Source: Pedobacter frigiditerrae
GTDB taxonomy: Bacteria; Bacteroidota; Bacteroidia; Sphingobacteriales; Sphingobacteriaceae
Length of the DNA stretch: 64,000 bases
Direction of reading: 5' to 3'
Assembly (NCBI RefSeq): GCF_032678705.1
Contig: NZ_JAVTSS010000002.1
Coordinates: 1,736,001-1,800,000, forward strand
Below the pieces are notes generated by a model. The model searched no databases. It worked only from the letters and a program-made list of their open reading frames with translations, and was not told the origin of the DNA. Made by a program: the position numbers and the translations under genes. Of this stretch, positions 53,572 to 60,948 are shown piece after piece. How positions within the stretch are numbered: the first letter of the stretch is position 1; each line of letters opens with the position of its first letter.

Positions 53572-54183
53572 ATGAGAGCATTAACCTTTGAAGAAAGAAA
53601 TAAGGATAATTATCTGAAGCAGGAAGATGTTTCGATAGCTATCATCAATAAATATAAAAATATACTGCCCGAAGAATTAATTCATATCTGGGAAAATATG
53701 GGTTTTGGCATATTTGAAGATAGTTTTCTTCAATTGGTAAACCCTAACGAATACGATTTTGTATTTCAATATATTGATAAGTTATTAGAGCCTTCTATAG
53801 TTTGGGCAATAACAGCTTTAGGAGATTTATTATTATGGGAAGGCAATGAAAATTGGACAATTGCCCCTGATGAAGGAAACAGGGTAAAGCTGGTAAACGT
53901 AAGAAATTGTAGTAGTATGGTATTAGGTAAGATGGATTTTGTATTAAATAGGGTTTTAGGCGATGAGTATGGAATATCAGATAAAAGCTATTTTAATGCT
54001 AAACCCTTTTTAGAAATAAAAAATAAAATGTCAAAATTACAATATAGCCAATGTTATGGTTATACTCCTGCCTTAGCATTGGGAGGAAGCAAAAGCAGTA
54101 AAAATTTAAAAATAGTTGATACTAAGTCCTACCTCAATATCATTGGTATGGCAGTAGGTAAGATAATAGATTTGACAGATTGA
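53572..54183 (+). CDS. GAD-like/DUF1851 protein, T6SS immunity (Tdi1) type
   Basis: 203 residues. The N-terminal part has LPEELIHIWENMGFGIFEDS, the GAD-like domain pattern, followed by FLQLVNPNEYDFVF. The C-terminal DUF1851 part has VWAITALGDLLLWEG and PALALGGSKSSKNLKIVDTK and a final YLNIIGMAVGKI. In Agrobacterium the family member Tdi1 neutralises the DNase effector Tde1 of the type VI secretion system. No effector gene accompanies it here. Confidence 0.8.
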   Translation: MRALTFEERNKDNYLKQEDVSIAIINKYKNILPEELIHIWENMGFGIFEDSFLQLVNPNEYDFVFQYIDKLLEPSIVWAITALGDLLLWEGNENWTIAPDEGNRVKLVNVRNCSSMVLGKMDFVLNRVLGDEYGISDKSYFNAKPFLEIKNKMSKLQYSQCYGYTPALALGGSKSSKNLKIVDTKSYLNIIGMAVGKIIDLTD

Positions 54184-54197
54184 TTAGAAAAAAACGT

Positions 54198-54848
54198 ATG
54201 AAAAACAAAACATTTAAGGCAGGCGATATTTTCGCCATTCAAATTGAGCAATCATCAAATTATTATTTCGGAAGAATATTGTTTGATGTACAGCAACAAT
54301 ATAAAAACAGTACAGAAACATCAAATTATTTGGATTGGCACAGCAACAGTGTTTTAATTGAAACGTATAAACATATTGCTAATGAACCTAAAATTGATAA
54401 ATATGATGTAGCGATAGATGCTGTATTTATTCCAAAAAAAGAATTATTAAAACAAAGTATCACAGTCATTGGCAATGTCCCTGTTAATCCAACAAAAGTA
54501 TCTTTTCCCGAAACTTTAAAAAATGTAGAAAATACCTGTTTTTTCACTGTTGGCGAATTAGCCATAAAGACCAATCTCTCTACAGCGTATGCTTATGACA
54601 GTATTAAAGTGTTTCCAACCTCAGGCAAAATGTATTATATACAATTGGCCACCTTAGATTTTTCGGGCAGAAGAGATCTGATAGTAGATAAGCAAGATAT
54701 AATGGATAATTATTTCAGGTTTTCAGATTTAAGAAGTTTACCGGAGAAAAGAGCAGAAATATATCAATCAATAGGAGAAGACCCAAACATAAGTTATTAC
54801 GATTTGGCACTTAAATATGGTTTTGATTTAGGGAGATTTTATAAATAA
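54198..54848 (+). CDS. Imm26-family immunity protein
   Basis: 216 residues (start at ATG 54198, not the TTG at 54180). The N-terminus FKAGDIFAIQIEQSSNYYFG then RILFDV is the Imm26 pattern (G-D-x-F-x-I, then Y-x-x-G-R-I). The C-terminal half is less distinctive. Polymorphic toxin immunity proteins of this family are also annotated HocA-like. It sits 14 bases after the DUF1851 gene. Confidence 0.7.
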   Translation: MKNKTFKAGDIFAIQIEQSSNYYFGRILFDVQQQYKNSTETSNYLDWHSNSVLIETYKHIANEPKIDKYDVAIDAVFIPKKELLKQSITVIGNVPVNPTKVSFPETLKNVENTCFFTVGELAIKTNLSTAYAYDSIKVFPTSGKMYYIQLATLDFSGRRDLIVDKQDIMDNYFRFSDLRSLPEKRAEIYQSIGEDPNISYYDLALKYGFDLGRFYK

Positions 54849-54853
54849 AACCA

Positions 54854-55411
54854 ATGAAACAATTCACTGAATTAATATAATCAGTTTATCCAACTACGAA
54901 TTTTGGCGCTTTTTCTAATGAGCTGTATCAATTGTTTGGAAGCTATTTGATTAATCAAAAAGAAGGTCCCAACAACAATCGTCTAACACTTGGTTTAAAC
55001 AATATATATACATTGGAAACAGGTTCTGATATGGGTATAAAATGGATTAGAAAATTACAAGGTATATACATTTTAGCAGACAATAATTTACGCTTACTTC
55101 TTCCTGAAACTAACAGAGGCGAAAGCTATAAAGTTTATGCTAATTTAGAAATAGTTGAAAAAGAAGGGGGAACTAATTTGTTACCAACGAATGAAGTTTC
55201 TGAAAGCCAATTTTATTTTTTTAAGCAAGAATATCCGCTTCTAGTAGTTTGTGTAACTGATAAATGTGGCACAAATAATTTTAGCAATAGTATTACCACA
55301 AACAATGTTTATATGGCTTTACAACAAAAAACTGATACACAGGAAATAGAAATAATAAATGATAAAAATAAAGAAAGGCATTATCCTGCTTTCTTATTCA
55401 GTAAAATATAA
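54854..55411 (+). pseudogene. Immunity-array gene broken by an in-frame TAA at codon 9
   Basis: From ATG 54854 the frame reads MKQFTELI, TAA (54878-54880), then SVYPTTNFGAFSNELYQLFG and on to HYPAFLFSKI, with natural stop TAA at 55409-55411. The gene begins 5 bases after the Imm26 stop, as expected for the array, whereas the first later start (TTG at 54932) would delete a third of the helical N-terminus. A codon for Glu would fit (FTELIESVY). About 185 codons in all. Family not recognised. Confidence 0.7.
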
Positions 55412-55421
55412 AATACAAATT

Positions 55422-55996
55422 ATGAATGAAATAATCAAAAGTATAAAATCGGAAAATTTTGAAATAACATTTAGGCTAACAGCGGACAAAGATGAATGGT
55501 ACGCTAAAATTTCAAATTTGGGTGGTTTTGAACATATTGAATTTTCAATCAATCTTGATCATTATTTTAGTGAAGAAAGTTGGACAAAACTTCCAGACTT
55601 TATTGAATTTTTAAACGAAAATCTAAATCATTATTTTAACAAAGCAATAGACACATTAACAAAATTTGCAAAAATGACAGGGTATTTTAACGAAGAAGAA
55701 CAAAGTTTTTTGGACTTTGGTTTTGGACATTGCATAATTTTTAAAGACAACTCTTTTACAGTTACAAATCGATGGGAGTTTGAACTTGATTTTTCAACGA
55801 ATAACAAAAAAGACAGTTTAGAAAATATTGACGGATATGGAAGGTGGTTTGTGACTTTTAATGGAAATTGTATAAGTGGAATAAGAAGAGAGAATTGGTA
55901 ATAACTAATTGTTCCGAAGATTCGATATTTGAGCTAATAGGAAAAATAAAACAAGAGTTCCAATATATAGACAATTCAGTTTTTTCAGATGCTGAA
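55422..55996 (+). pseudogene. Immunity-array gene with a one-base frameshift near its end
   Basis: Frame MNEIIKSIKSENFEITFRLT to GNCISGIRREN, ending at 55901 when read literally. In the frame one base back the protein continues RELVITNCSEDSIFELIGKI, KQEFQYIDNSVFFRC, to TGA 55994-55996. Loss of one A in ATAAAGAAG (near 55882) would join them as SGIKKRELVITNC. The start at 55422 is preferred over the frame start at 55359, which overlaps the previous gene. Confidence 0.65.
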
Positions 55997-56028
55997 AACT
56001 TGTAGTCAATAACCATATAATATATGCT

Positions 56029-56373
56029 ATGCAAATTCTTAAATACAATTACCACGATGCAGTTATTGAAAAAGTAGAGCTTACCGAGACTGTATTTTCT
56101 CTTTATATAGGTCTTTATTCTATTTTTTATCCAGCAAAACCAAAAATAAAATTGCAGTTTAGTATTGGTACACATTGCAATCGTTGTAATAAATGGGTTA
56201 TTGAATTAATAAGTGAGGTTGATGATGGAGAAGATGAATTGGGTGCACGAATAAATAACATCAGCATCCAAACCGAAAATTATGGTTCAGCAAATATGCT
56301 TTGCAAAATTGATTGTGAATATATGAACACATTAAAATTCAAAATTACGGCTGTCAAAGAAACGGAGATATAA
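56029..56373 (+). CDS. Unrecognised 114-residue protein, immunity-like
   Basis: All-beta protein: LKYNYHDAVIEKVELTETVF, then FSIGTHCNRCNKWVIELISE with a CxxC pair, and IDCEYMNTLKFKITAVKE. The opening YHDAVIEKV resembles Imm50-type proteins, but not enough for a firm call. Last gene of the array, 237 bases before the right direct repeat. Confidence 0.65.
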   Translation: MQILKYNYHDAVIEKVELTETVFSLYIGLYSIFYPAKPKIKLQFSIGTHCNRCNKWVIELISEVDDGEDELGARINNISIQTENYGSANMLCKIDCEYMNTLKFKITAVKETEI

Positions 56374-56785
56374 AATATCATCAGGCTACTAATTGCCAAA
56401 CTATTTGTCCAATATAAAATATTGGTATAAGACCCTTGCTATGGGTGCCTTTAAATTAATCACCTTAAAAATTAAGTCACACTCTATTTTCTTTAATCAT
56501 CTTCTTGATTAACAGTGTAAATAAGTTTCGTTTATTGTGCTAGTTTATGCGTTGGTCTAATTTCCCGTCGAGTTATCAGAATCTTAAATACTTATTCTAC
56601 CTATCATTGCTCATAGTGTGGAATTTTCGCCCTAGTTCATTATATATGCTTTATATCATATCCCCTAAAAAACGTTAAAAAGCTTGTTTTTGTGTGGTGG
56701 TACATCCTTTGACTATCGTGTGATGGGAATAAATCCCATTGATAATCATTTATCAATCAAAGGATCGCATTAAACACATTACAAT
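56374..56785. other. Spacer with right direct repeat and nested inverted repeats
   Basis: No gene. It holds the 25-bp repeat at 56610-56634 and a nested structure at 56704-56765: outer arms ATCCTTTGA / TCAAAGGAT (9 bp, perfect) and inner arms ATGGGA / TCCCAT (56723-56728 with 56734-56739). The structure ends 20 bases before the OmpA-like gene and may act in its leader. Confidence 0.5.
56610..56634 (+). repeat. Right 25-bp direct repeat flanking the immunity array
   Basis: CTCATAGTGTGGAATTTTCG followed by CCCTA; 23 of 25 positions match the left copy at 48333-48357, same orientation. Confidence 0.75.
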
Positions 56786-57427
56786 ATGATAACTTCTACA
56801 AAAAAAATTGCCTTGATCTGTTTACTTGTTGCATTTGCGCAATTTGTGCAAGCACAAGTAAAGGTTGGAGATAATCCAACAGAGATTAATAAAGGATCTA
56901 TCCTTGAGCTCGAAAGTGCAAACAAGGGTTTATTGTTTCCAAGAGTTAGCTTAACTAATACAACAACTTGGAGTTTGGCAGCGTCAAGCACGCCAGTTGC
57001 TGGTATGATGGTTTATAATACCAAAACTACAGCAATGGGATTTACAGGTACAACTGTCTACCCTATAGCGACTGGTAATGGTACAGGTATCTATTATTGG
57101 GATTTCGATAAATCTAACATCAGGCCAGATGCCGCAAAAGAGCTAGATAAATTGGTAACTATTTTAAGGGAAAATCCTACCATTTGGATAGAGCTTGGTT
57201 CGCATACAGATAGTAGAGGTAATGACCAATATAACAGGTGGCTATCTCAAAGTAGGGCAAACTCTGCAGTACAATATATCATTGATAGGGGAATTGCTAA
57301 AAGTAGAATTACAGCCAAGGGATATGGAGAAAGTGTTCCTGTAAATGAATGCACAAATGGTGTAAAATGTTCTGAAGCAGATCATCAATTAAATAGAAGA
57401 ACTGAATTTACAATTGTAAAGCAATAA
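56786..57427 (+). CDS. OmpA-family outer-membrane/peptidoglycan-binding protein
   Basis: 213 residues. Signal peptide to about residue 24 (VAFAQFVQAQ). Residues 25-100 have the pattern DNPTEINKGSILELESANKG, LLFPRVSLTNTTTW and GMMVYNT, common in Bacteroidota surface or tail-fibre-like proteins. The C-terminal OmpA domain has the peptidoglycan motif HTDSRGNDQYNRWLSQSRA, RGIAKSRITAKGYGES and NRRTEF. The join is abrupt (GTGIYYWDFDKSNIRPDA), so the gene may be a fusion of two shortened modules. Confidence 0.88.
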   Translation: MITSTKKIALICLLVAFAQFVQAQVKVGDNPTEINKGSILELESANKGLLFPRVSLTNTTTWSLAASSTPVAGMMVYNTKTTAMGFTGTTVYPIATGNGTGIYYWDFDKSNIRPDAAKELDKLVTILRENPTIWIELGSHTDSRGNDQYNRWLSQSRANSAVQYIIDRGIAKSRITAKGYGESVPVNECTNGVKCSEADHQLNRRTEFTIVKQ

Positions 57428-57547
57428 TAAAATATTGGTTGTGTTTGAAGAAGGGAATCAAATAGGGATGTTAATGACCTTCTTCATCATGACTTCTATA
57501 AACTTAAGTATTAAGCCAAATAATCAAGAGATTAAATTTTAGAAAGC

Positions 57548-57916
57548 ATGAATATTTTAATTGCTGACGATTTAAAAATATACAGACTCGCCCTCAAATT
57601 GTATATACATAAACATTGGCCAGAGGCTGTGGTTTATGAAGCGAGTACCATGCATGAAGTGGTTGAAGATGTATTTGATGTTGAATTTGATTTATTAATA
57701 TTAGATATAAATATGCCTGGGAGCGAATTATTGGAGGGTTTTGTAGCGCAGGCAATTAAATATACAAAGATTATTATATTCTCAGATATGGATAATGATG
57801 ACCCTAGAGTAGAAAACCTAATCAAAATTGGAGCAGATGCCTTTCTTCCTAAAATGTCGCAGCAAGCAACAGTAATTAGCACATTGGAATTTGTATTTAG
57901 CGAAAGAGAATTATAA
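57548..57916 (+). CDS. Response regulator receiver protein, NarL-like
   Basis: 122 residues: MNILIADDLKIYRLALKLYI, phospho-acceptor Asp53 in LLILDINMPGSE, Ser in IFSDMD and Lys in AFLPKMS. The sequence resembles receivers of LuxR/NarL regulators, but the helix-turn-helix output is absent. A stand-alone receiver with no kinase next to it. Confidence 0.85.
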   Translation: MNILIADDLKIYRLALKLYIHKHWPEAVVYEASTMHEVVEDVFDVEFDLLILDINMPGSELLEGFVAQAIKYTKIIIFSDMDNDDPRVENLIKIGADAFLPKMSQQATVISTLEFVFSEREL

Positions 57917-57981
57917 AATTTATTCTTTTCAATCCCATACTGCTTTTTTGATTATCTCCATTCAATGTTTAGCTTTGTAGC

Positions 57982-58203
57982 ATGCAAACTCCAGAACAAA
58001 AGAACAACCCTTTACATGGTTTAACCCTAGAGTTTATTCTAAAGCAATTGTTTTTTCATTATGGATGGGAAGAATTGGGTAATCTGGTTAAAATTGCCTG
58101 CTTTAAGAACGAGCCATCCTTAAAATCGAGTCTTAAATTTTTACGCAAAACAGATTGGGCTAGAAAGAAAGTAGAAAAATTGTATTTAAATACATTTCAT
58201 TAA
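57982..58203 (+). CDS. VF530 family (DUF2132) DNA-binding protein
   Basis: 73 residues. NNPLHGLTLEFILKQLFFHY, GWEELG, IACFKNEPSLKSSLKFLRKT and DWARKKVEKLY match the VF530 family throughout. The length is the family norm. Proposed to bind DNA from structural similarity; the cellular role is unknown. Confidence 0.93.
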   Translation: MQTPEQKNNPLHGLTLEFILKQLFFHYGWEELGNLVKIACFKNEPSLKSSLKFLRKTDWARKKVEKLYLNTFH

Positions 58204-58258
58204 AACATTGCCTGTTAAATTAAGTTATTTAAATACTTTAACATCATTCCTTAAGCCT

Positions 58259-58963
58259 ATGAAACTGGTTGTTGGTATATTTTCATTTTTCCTATTATTT
58301 CAATTTAGTGCGACTGCGCAAATCCAATTCAAGGGGCAGGTTTTAGATCAGGTAACTAGAAAAGGATTAGAAAAAGTTGAGATACTTAATTCATCAAGGC
58401 GCACAACTTCACAAACCGATGCTAAGGGTGATTTTGTTATTAAAGCTAAAGTTGGCGACGTGATTGTTTATCGTTTAGCGGGTTACGATGCGGATACGGC
58501 TTTGGTTATAGATTTGAAACAGATTAGAAGATTTCTACATCCTTTAGCTAATACCTTAAATACAGTAACTATTTCTGGTCAAGTAGATAGTAAAAAACAA
58601 TACGCCGATATTTATAATAAGGCAAATCCTGTCTTGCTAACGCCCGGTAGAGGGTTACGTTTTTATCCTTCTAGCTTTTTTGGTAAGGAAGGTAAAAATG
58701 CCCGTCGACTGAAGAAGTTAATTGAAAGTGACCAAGTAGAAAAAGAGATTGATAAAAGATTTAATGCTGTAACTGTTACAAGTCTATTGCCACTAAAGCA
58801 GCCAGATCTTGATGCTTTTTTAATGCTTTATCGTCCAGATGTTAAGTTTGCAGTTAATGCAGATGCTGATGATTTCAAGTTTTATTTGTTGGAGGCCTAC
58901 GAGAGATTTAAGGCATTGCCCCCAGACCAGAAAACATTACCAAGGCTTAAAAGTCCTAAATAA
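58259..58963 (+). CDS. Secreted protein with carboxypeptidase-regulatory-like domain
   Basis: 234 residues with start at 58259 (MKLVVGIFSFFLLFQFSATA, a signal peptide); the open frame from 58208 adds an unlikely leader. IQFKGQVLDQVTRKGLEKVE and FVIKAKVGDVIVYRLAGYDA match the CarboxypepD_reg-like domain; the C-terminal DLDAFLMLYRPDVKF matches the paralogue at 44956-45678. Role unknown. Confidence 0.85.
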   Translation: MKLVVGIFSFFLLFQFSATAQIQFKGQVLDQVTRKGLEKVEILNSSRRTTSQTDAKGDFVIKAKVGDVIVYRLAGYDADTALVIDLKQIRRFLHPLANTLNTVTISGQVDSKKQYADIYNKANPVLLTPGRGLRFYPSSFFGKEGKNARRLKKLIESDQVEKEIDKRFNAVTVTSLLPLKQPDLDAFLMLYRPDVKFAVNADADDFKFYLLEAYERFKALPPDQKTLPRLKSPK

Positions 58964-59088
58964 CTCTTCTTATTTACCGTAATTTAAATCAACATCCAAT
59001 CGTTCTAATTTATAAGTCTTCATTAAAAATGAGTAAAGTAACTAAACATTAAATACTTTTTGTAAATTGGTCATTCAAATATGAATGA

Positions 59089-59823
59089 ATGAAACGTGTT
59101 TTAATTTATCTTTCCCTCTTTTTAGGTATTGCTTTGTCTTTTGGTTTTATACCTAAAGTAGAGAAATCTAAAAAACAAACAGTACTTGTCTTTTCATTAA
59201 CCAAGGGATTTCATCATGCTTCAATAGATGATGGAATTATAGCCATTAAAAAATTAGGAGCTGAAAATGGATTTGAAGTTGACACCACTACTGATGTAAA
59301 GGCATTTGATATAGAGAATCTAAAAAAATACAAGGCGCTTATTTTTTTAAATCCAACAGGTTCTAATGTTTTTAACGATGCACAAAAAACAGCTTTAAAG
59401 CAATACATTAATAATGGTGGCGGTTTTGTAGGTATTCATGCCGCGAGTGATTTCAGCTACGAGTGGGAATGGTATGGGAAAATGGTGGGTGGTTATTTTG
59501 CTAGTCATCCAAAAATTCAAGATGCTAAATTGAACATAGTTTTACCAAAAAATAAAATTGTTAAAGGTTTGCCCAATCTTTGGTTGCATAAAGATGAATG
59601 GTATAACTTTAAAGATTTTAACCCCACGGTAAAAGTGCTAATTAAGGTTGATGAAACTTCATATACTGGAGGAACAATGAAAAATGAACACCCTATTAGT
59701 TGGTGTCATGATTACGATGGTGGAAAAGCATTTTATACAGCATTAGGACATACAAAAGAATGTTATGCAGATCCATTGTTCTTAAAGCATTTGCTTGCTG
59801 GTTTAAAATGGACAATGAAGTAG
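59089..59823 (+). CDS. ThuA-domain secreted protein
   Basis: 244 residues. A short signal or anchor (LSLFLGIALSFGFIPKV) is followed by the ThuA-like class I glutamine-amidotransferase-like domain: VLVFSLTKGFHHASIDDGI, LKKYKALIFLNPTGSNVF, YINNGGGFVGIHAASD, GGYFASHPKIQD, HKDEWYNF, HPISWCHDYDGGKAFYTALG. All conserved segments are present. Such proteins act on sugars such as trehalose derivatives in some bacteria; the substrate here is unknown. Confidence 0.92.
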   Translation: MKRVLIYLSLFLGIALSFGFIPKVEKSKKQTVLVFSLTKGFHHASIDDGIIAIKKLGAENGFEVDTTTDVKAFDIENLKKYKALIFLNPTGSNVFNDAQKTALKQYINNGGGFVGIHAASDFSYEWEWYGKMVGGYFASHPKIQDAKLNIVLPKNKIVKGLPNLWLHKDEWYNFKDFNPTVKVLIKVDETSYTGGTMKNEHPISWCHDYDGGKAFYTALGHTKECYADPLFLKHLLAGLKWTMK

Positions 59824-59946
59824 CCCCGTTTTACAGTTTACGATTTACAATTCTCATTTGCCTTTCTTAGCTTCATTAAATCTTCATACTGATTATAGAC
59901 TTTAGTATTGTTAAACGATTTTAATAATCACTAAATCCATAAAAAA

Positions 59947-60138
59947 ATGAAAGCAATTAAAGTTTTAATGATCGCTCTAGTAGCCGCATTTACAGTAAAC
60001 ACAGTTAGCGCACAAACTGCACCGGCTAAAGCTCCAAAAACAGAAAAAGCAGCTAAGAAAGCGGCTAGAATTGAGAAAAAAGCAGATACAACTGCTAAAA
60101 AAGTAGCTAAGAAAGTTGCAAAAAAAGGCAAAAAATAA
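59947..60138 (+). CDS. Small secreted Lys/Ala-rich protein
   Basis: 63 residues. A clear signal peptide (VLMIALVAAFTVNTVSAQ) precedes a Lys/Ala-rich mature part (KTEKAAKKAARIEKKADTTA, KKVAKKVAKKGKK). The frame on the opposite strand is a shadow. A polycation in the periplasm; function unknown. A terminator follows. Confidence 0.75.
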   Translation: MKAIKVLMIALVAAFTVNTVSAQTAPAKAPKTEKAAKKAARIEKKADTTAKKVAKKVAKKGKK

Positions 60139-60159
60139 TTAAGTAATTTGGTTAGATTG

Positions 60160-60194
60160 AAAACGCTGGCATTTTACGCTGGCGTTTTTTTTTT
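60160..60194. terminator. Terminator between the Lys-rich gene and the YjbR gene
   Basis: AAAACGC / GCGTTTT stem (60160-60166 with 60183-60189), a longer interior loop with weak pairs, then a run of T. Confidence 0.65.
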
Positions 60195-60196
60195 AA

Positions 60197-60511
60197 CTAT
60201 TTTTTAACAACATTGTGGTAAGCTGTTGTTATGGCATCCTCAAACATATCTTCTCTAACTTTATCTAAATCGAAGAATGTCCATCCTTGTTTGCCCCATT
60301 TATTAGGTACAGGAATAATAATACTGGAATCGAAAGCCGAGAAAACAGATTGATCTATCTCATTTAATTTTAAGCAAGCCTGATTTTTCTTTGCGTCATA
60401 AGTCGCAAAGATCCTTTTGCCAACTCTAAAAGATATCTTTTCAAAATGAGGCTGCTCATTTACTTCGGTAAAAGACAAAGCTAATCTTCTAAATAATTCA
60501 AGAGTTACCAT
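60197..60511 (-). CDS. MmcQ/YjbR family DNA-binding protein
   Basis: 104 residues with the YjbR fold pattern: FRRLALSFTEVNEQPHFEKI, SFRVGKRIFATYD, LKLNEIDQS, and GKQGWTFFDLDKVREDMFED. The length is normal. Function unknown; proposed to bind DNA from structure. Convergent with the Lys-rich gene. Confidence 0.9.
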   Translation of the reverse strand: MVTLELFRRLALSFTEVNEQPHFEKISFRVGKRIFATYDAKKNQACLKLNEIDQSVFSAFDSSIIIPVPNKWGKQGWTFFDLDKVREDMFEDAITTAYHNVVKK

Positions 60512-60532
60512 TTTTAAAGCTAATAAAATTTT

Positions 60533-60631
60533 GGGCGTTCCCCAAGCTGCGCAAGGGTCGGGCTTTGTCGGGCTTCGCTTCGCTGCGGTGCCGATAAAAA
60601 ATCGGCACTAAACCCTTTCAATCCCTAACGC
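60533..60631. repeat. Compact intergenic repeat element with hairpin
   Basis: Begins GGGCGTTCCCC and ends AATCCCTAACGC, so the ends are partly inverted (GCGTT / AACGC). The core has GGGTCGGGC, a Gly-rich GCTTCGCTTCGCTGCGG stretch and a perfect 8-bp hairpin GTGCCGAT / ATCGGCAC (60588-60608). It is far more GC-rich than its surroundings. I recall similar units between genes in other Bacteroidota, but could not check this. Confidence 0.6.
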
Positions 60632-60684
60632 AAATAAATAACGCAAATCTATATGCCAATCTTTACATTTGTTAAAAACATGGA

Positions 60685-60867
60685 ATGATTAGAGTAAATG
60701 ATGAAACACCAATTGAGGTGTTGCAAGATATTAATGTTGGAAATTTAGTTACCGATGGATTTAGTAAAACTGGTTTAGTGGAAAGTATAGAGACTACAGA
60801 TGATGGTTTATACAAAATTTACGAGTTCTACTTAAATACTGGAAGAGTAATTACTACAAGAAGGTAA
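60685..60867 (+). CDS. Unrecognised small protein, 60 residues
   Basis: MIRVNDETPIEVLQDINVGN then LVTDGFSKTGLVESIETTDD; a mainly beta protein with no signal. Proteins of this kind with an SH3-like look are common but no family is recognised. Transcribed between a repeat element and a DUF4139 gene. Confidence 0.6.
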   Translation: MIRVNDETPIEVLQDINVGNLVTDGFSKTGLVESIETTDDGLYKIYEFYLNTGRVITTRR

Positions 60868-60948
60868 GGTTCTTAAAAATACCAATTTATAGGTAGTGAA
60901 ATTGTTATAAATAGATGTTAGCTTAGCTAAACTTTATTATTTTTTGCT

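Larger units (their letters stand above)
48358..56609 (+). other. Candidate immunity-gene array between direct repeats
   Basis: All 14 genes here point the same way, most are 100-220 residues, spacers are short or overlapping, and two are of immunity families (DUF1851/Tdi1 type and Imm26). None resembles a toxin, transposase or recombinase. Three of the genes are broken. The arrangement fits an accumulated set of orphan immunity genes, as in acquired interbacterial defence clusters of Bacteroidales; this last point is inference. Confidence 0.6.

Noticed and set aside
13905..55411. Reassignment of TAA to an amino acid
   Set aside because: Most intact genes in the window end in TAA at the expected family length, so the codon is a normal stop; the four internal TAA codons are better seen as mutations.
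48358..56609. A toxin or T6SS effector gene within the immunity array
   Set aside because: No product shows PAAR, Rhs/YD, VgrG, Hcp or nuclease motifs; all are small, and two match immunity families.
59931..60131. 66-codon minus-strand frame over the Lys-rich gene
   Set aside because: Phe/Leu/Ala-rich reverse complement of Lys/Ala codons; the plus-strand gene has a signal peptide and terminator.
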